Below are positions 62,490 to 64,000 of a DNA stretch of 64,000 bases, one piece after another. Position 1 is the stretch's first letter. Every line of letters begins with the position of its first letter. The stretch comes from Paucisalibacillus globulus (lineage in GTDB: Bacteria > Bacillota > Bacilli > Bacillales > Amphibacillaceae): assembly GCF_900184735.1 (NCBI RefSeq), contig NZ_LT855388.1, forward strand, positions 62,001 to 126,000, written 5' to 3'. The notes under the pieces were generated by a model. It was given only the letters and a program-made list of their open reading frames with translations, searched no databases and was not told where the DNA came from. The position numbers and the translations under genes are program-made.

Positions 62490-63065
62490 ATGAAAAAGTT
62501 ATTCATTACAGTAATTATAATAATGTTATGTTTAAGTCTCGGAACTACAGTTTCTGCAAATACTAAAGAGGGATTTAGTAATAGTAATATTAAGGTTATC
62601 GAAGAAGGCTTTTCTACATTTATTTATGAATATAATGGAATTGAAATTAGTGGAGATACGAAGTTGTCTGAGGAACAAATTATAAATATGTATAATGCAG
62701 CAATGAATGAAAAAGTAGGTATTATGGGAGTGGATCCAGGTAATACACAAGTTATAGTAATACCACCAATGTATAAAACTTATAAAAATACTGGGGCAAA
62801 AGCGGCAGCTGAACTACTTTCTGCTTATATCATTAAAAAAGCACCTGAAAAAGCAAAAAAGTCTACATTTGGTGCATGGGTTCTTAATAAATTAACAGGA
62901 TGGGCTAAGGTTGAAACTACTTACGTAGGGATGTGGACAACAAGTTCTTATAGTTCTTATGAACAAAAACGTGTATATCATAATACTTTAGTACATTATA
63001 AAAATAGTAATTATACAACTCCTAAATCCATTCAATATTGGGAAGCTACCCATTGGTGGGAATAA
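62490..63065 (+). CDS. Secreted protein of unknown function, candidate bacteriocin or toxin
   Basis: A 191-aa protein with a clear signal peptide (KK, then FITVIIIMLCLSLGTTVSA, cleavage near residue 24). The mature part has an acidic N-terminal region, a short Ala/Lys helix (GAKAAAELLSAYIIKKAPEK, about residues 97-116) and a C-terminal ~50 residues rich in Tyr, Trp, Ser and His (GMWTTSSYSSYEQKRVYHNT ... YWEATHWWE). The end faintly resembles lactococcin 972. SD AGGGGG. A three-helix membrane protein follows after 21 nt. No known family is certain. Confidence 0.7.
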   Translation: MKKLFITVIIIMLCLSLGTTVSANTKEGFSNSNIKVIEEGFSTFIYEYNGIEISGDTKLSEEQIINMYNAAMNEKVGIMGVDPGNTQVIVIPPMYKTYKNTGAKAAAELLSAYIIKKAPEKAKKSTFGAWVLNKLTGWAKVETTYVGMWTTSSYSSYEQKRVYHNTLVHYKNSNYTTPKSIQYWEATHWWE

Positions 63066-63086
63066 GATAAAGGGGTAATTCCAAAT

Positions 63087-63401
63087 ATGCCTTCCGTAAG
63101 AAATCAGACAATGGAATGGTCTAATAAACGATTCGAGGAGTTTACTATATTTATAGCATTTACGCTTATTTTTAGACTTGTTCCTATATTTGAGGGTTTT
63201 ACAGATAACTTTTTACTACAGGTGATTATTAGTTTAATTATTATATCATTAATACAAATATTATTTACAAAATCGAAACTTTCCATTCGTCTTCGTAATA
63301 TATGTGAACGATTAAAAATTAAAATAGCATATTTATATATTGTATATATTCTATTTTATTTTATTGTATTGCCCATAATCTTTCCATCTATATATGCTTA
63401 A
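63087..63401 (+). CDS. Small three-helix membrane protein, immunity-like
   Basis: A 104-aa protein with helices at about residues 19-36, 42-60 and 82-102, separated by a basic stretch (KSKLSIRLRNICERLKIK). Paralogue of the protein at 61197. It lies 21 nt after the secreted protein gene and shares its transcript, which is the usual place for an immunity gene. A strong terminator follows at 63480. The function is inferred from context only. Confidence 0.65.
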   Translation: MPSVRNQTMEWSNKRFEEFTIFIAFTLIFRLVPIFEGFTDNFLLQVIISLIIISLIQILFTKSKLSIRLRNICERLKIKIAYLYIVYILFYFIVLPIIFPSIYA

Positions 63402-63479
63402 TTTTCACCTGTCAAATTTTGATAAACTTTCTGAAGGATTCCAGTATCTCTTAAGGCTGGAACTCAATTACAACTAAAC

Positions 63480-63520
63480 GAAAACCCCCGAATTACTACT
63501 TGATAATTCGGGGGTTTTCG
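63480..63520. terminator. Strong terminator
   Basis: AAAACCCCCGAATTA/TAATTCGGGGGTTTT is a 15-bp perfect stem with an 8-nt loop, closing the secreted protein operon. Confidence 0.9.
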
Positions 63521-63623
63521 TTTCCTTACTATCTATTAAATTATTCCTTAACATTATATTCAAACTATATTAATGTGAATATACAATTTATTCAGATGTG
63601 TTGAAGGGAGGCCCTTCTATGAC

Positions 63624-63902
63624 TTGACTTATTTAGAAGAACTTGCAGCAATTAGCTACTATGATCCATTTACCCTGGAACCGGTAAGACAGAGACTGCA
63701 AAATATCTCTTCTAAAAACTTATATAAAAGAGGAAGCCTACTATCCAGTTCTATAAAACTAACAAGTGCCCATATATCAAGGGTTAACCAGTTAACTAGG
63801 TTAGCTTTCAATATCAACCTGTTACTTTACTTTTATTTGTTTTTCAAACTTATCTCCATTCTGCCCTTGAGCATTTTTATTACGAAGAAATATGGAATCT
63901 AA
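63624..63902 (+). CDS. Possible small protein or gene fragment
   Basis: A frame of 92 codons from a TTG, with GAAGGGAGG about 12 nt upstream and an ATG-ACT-TGA in between. The first part (YLEELAAISYYDPFTLEPVR, QRLQNISSKNLYKRG) looks like real protein, while the last third is antisense to the partial gene on the other strand. It may be a truncated N-terminal remnant. Not recognised. Confidence 0.3.
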   Translation: MTYLEELAAISYYDPFTLEPVRQRLQNISSKNLYKRGSLLSSSIKLTSAHISRVNQLTRLAFNINLLLYFYLFFKLISILPLSIFITKKYGI

Positions 63903-64000
63903 TTTTTCATTTTCTAAGACACTTTCTATTATTACTTCTAGTGTTGCATCTGGTTTTACATTTAACGATCCATTCTTAATTAGCTCTTGTTCTTCAGTCA
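63822..64000 (-). CDS. C-terminal part of an unrecognised gene, cut by the window edge
   Basis: On the minus strand an open frame enters at the right edge and stops at 63822. It encodes 59 residues including EEQELIKNGSLNVKPDATLE, VIIESVLENEKLDSIFLRNK and a basic end. No stop interrupts it and the charge pattern is typical of a real protein. Family not recognisable from this piece. It would be part of the putative island. Confidence 0.6.
   Translation of the reverse strand, partial: TEEQELIKNGSLNVKPDATLEVIIESVLENEKLDSIFLRNKNAQGQNGDKFEKQIKVK

Overview
The window looks like the chromosome of a spore-forming Bacillaceae species (Firmicutes). Base composition is low-GC, ribosome binding sites are strong AGGAGG types, TTG and GTG starts are common, and most genes end in compact stem-loop/T-run terminators. 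The gene content is typical of bacilli: KatX/KatA-type catalase, CypC fatty-acid peroxygenase, a LysM/GH18 spore-cortex-type hydrolase, a YisP-like prenyl synthase homologue, CvfC, QueT behind a preQ1 riboswitch, BioY behind a BirA-type operator, PadR/HAAS pairs and YtrA-type GntR/ABC units. I cannot name the genus from sequence alone. No rRNA, complete tRNA, CRISPR array, intact transposon or replication origin is visible.

Layout. 0-9 kb: EcsC protein, BrnQ, a GntR/FCD regulator, a HesB-fold protein with His in place of Cys, a NERD protein, catalase, acetyltransferase, PlsC, QueT. 9-16 kb: a stress cluster with a CatE-like dioxygenase, a flavin monooxygenase, a cation/Ca antiporter, an MhqD-like hydrolase with its MarR regulator, an aldo/keto reductase and FetAB. 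16-20 kb: a lipoprotein plus three-gene ABC operon, preceded by the decayed tail of a lipoprotein paralogue. 20-32 kb: ATP-grasp, UspA, SulP, VOC and GNAT enzymes, a PadR/HAAS/DUF4173/UppS block, BioY, CvfC. 32-39 kb: MMPL exporter with TetR regulator, CypC, GH18 hydrolase. 39-48 kb: a second PadR/HAAS pair, three acetyltransferases, an MCP, a GntR/ABC operon. 48-60 kb: AI-2E family protein, lipoprotein, YisP-like enzyme, a TetR-controlled ABC exporter, a degenerate-ABC/LytTR regulator with its own ABC exporter, and a prolyl oligopeptidase.

From about 60.8 kb to the right edge the character changes. A 41-nt 3' half of a tRNA-Ala(GGC) gene, starting exactly at the anticodon loop, lies at 60831-60871. 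This is what an integrative element leaves at its distal end. To its right are AT-rich, sparsely coding DNA, a secreted 191-aa protein followed by a three-helix membrane protein, an isolated paralogue of that membrane protein, broken reading frames and an unrecognised gene running off the edge. I read this as the edge of an integrated island carrying a candidate secreted toxin/immunity pair.

Two families of intergenic tandem repeats stand out. One is a degenerate family with a 52-bp period, found at three separate places (3.75-4.0, 5.1-5.5 and 51.5-51.8 kb). The other is a 42-bp (14-codon) array at 32.4-32.65 kb that stays open in frame. Regulation is unusually legible: promoter and operator pairs can be read for the catE-like operon, both PadR loci, bioY, the MMPL/TetR locus and the TetR/ABC locus.
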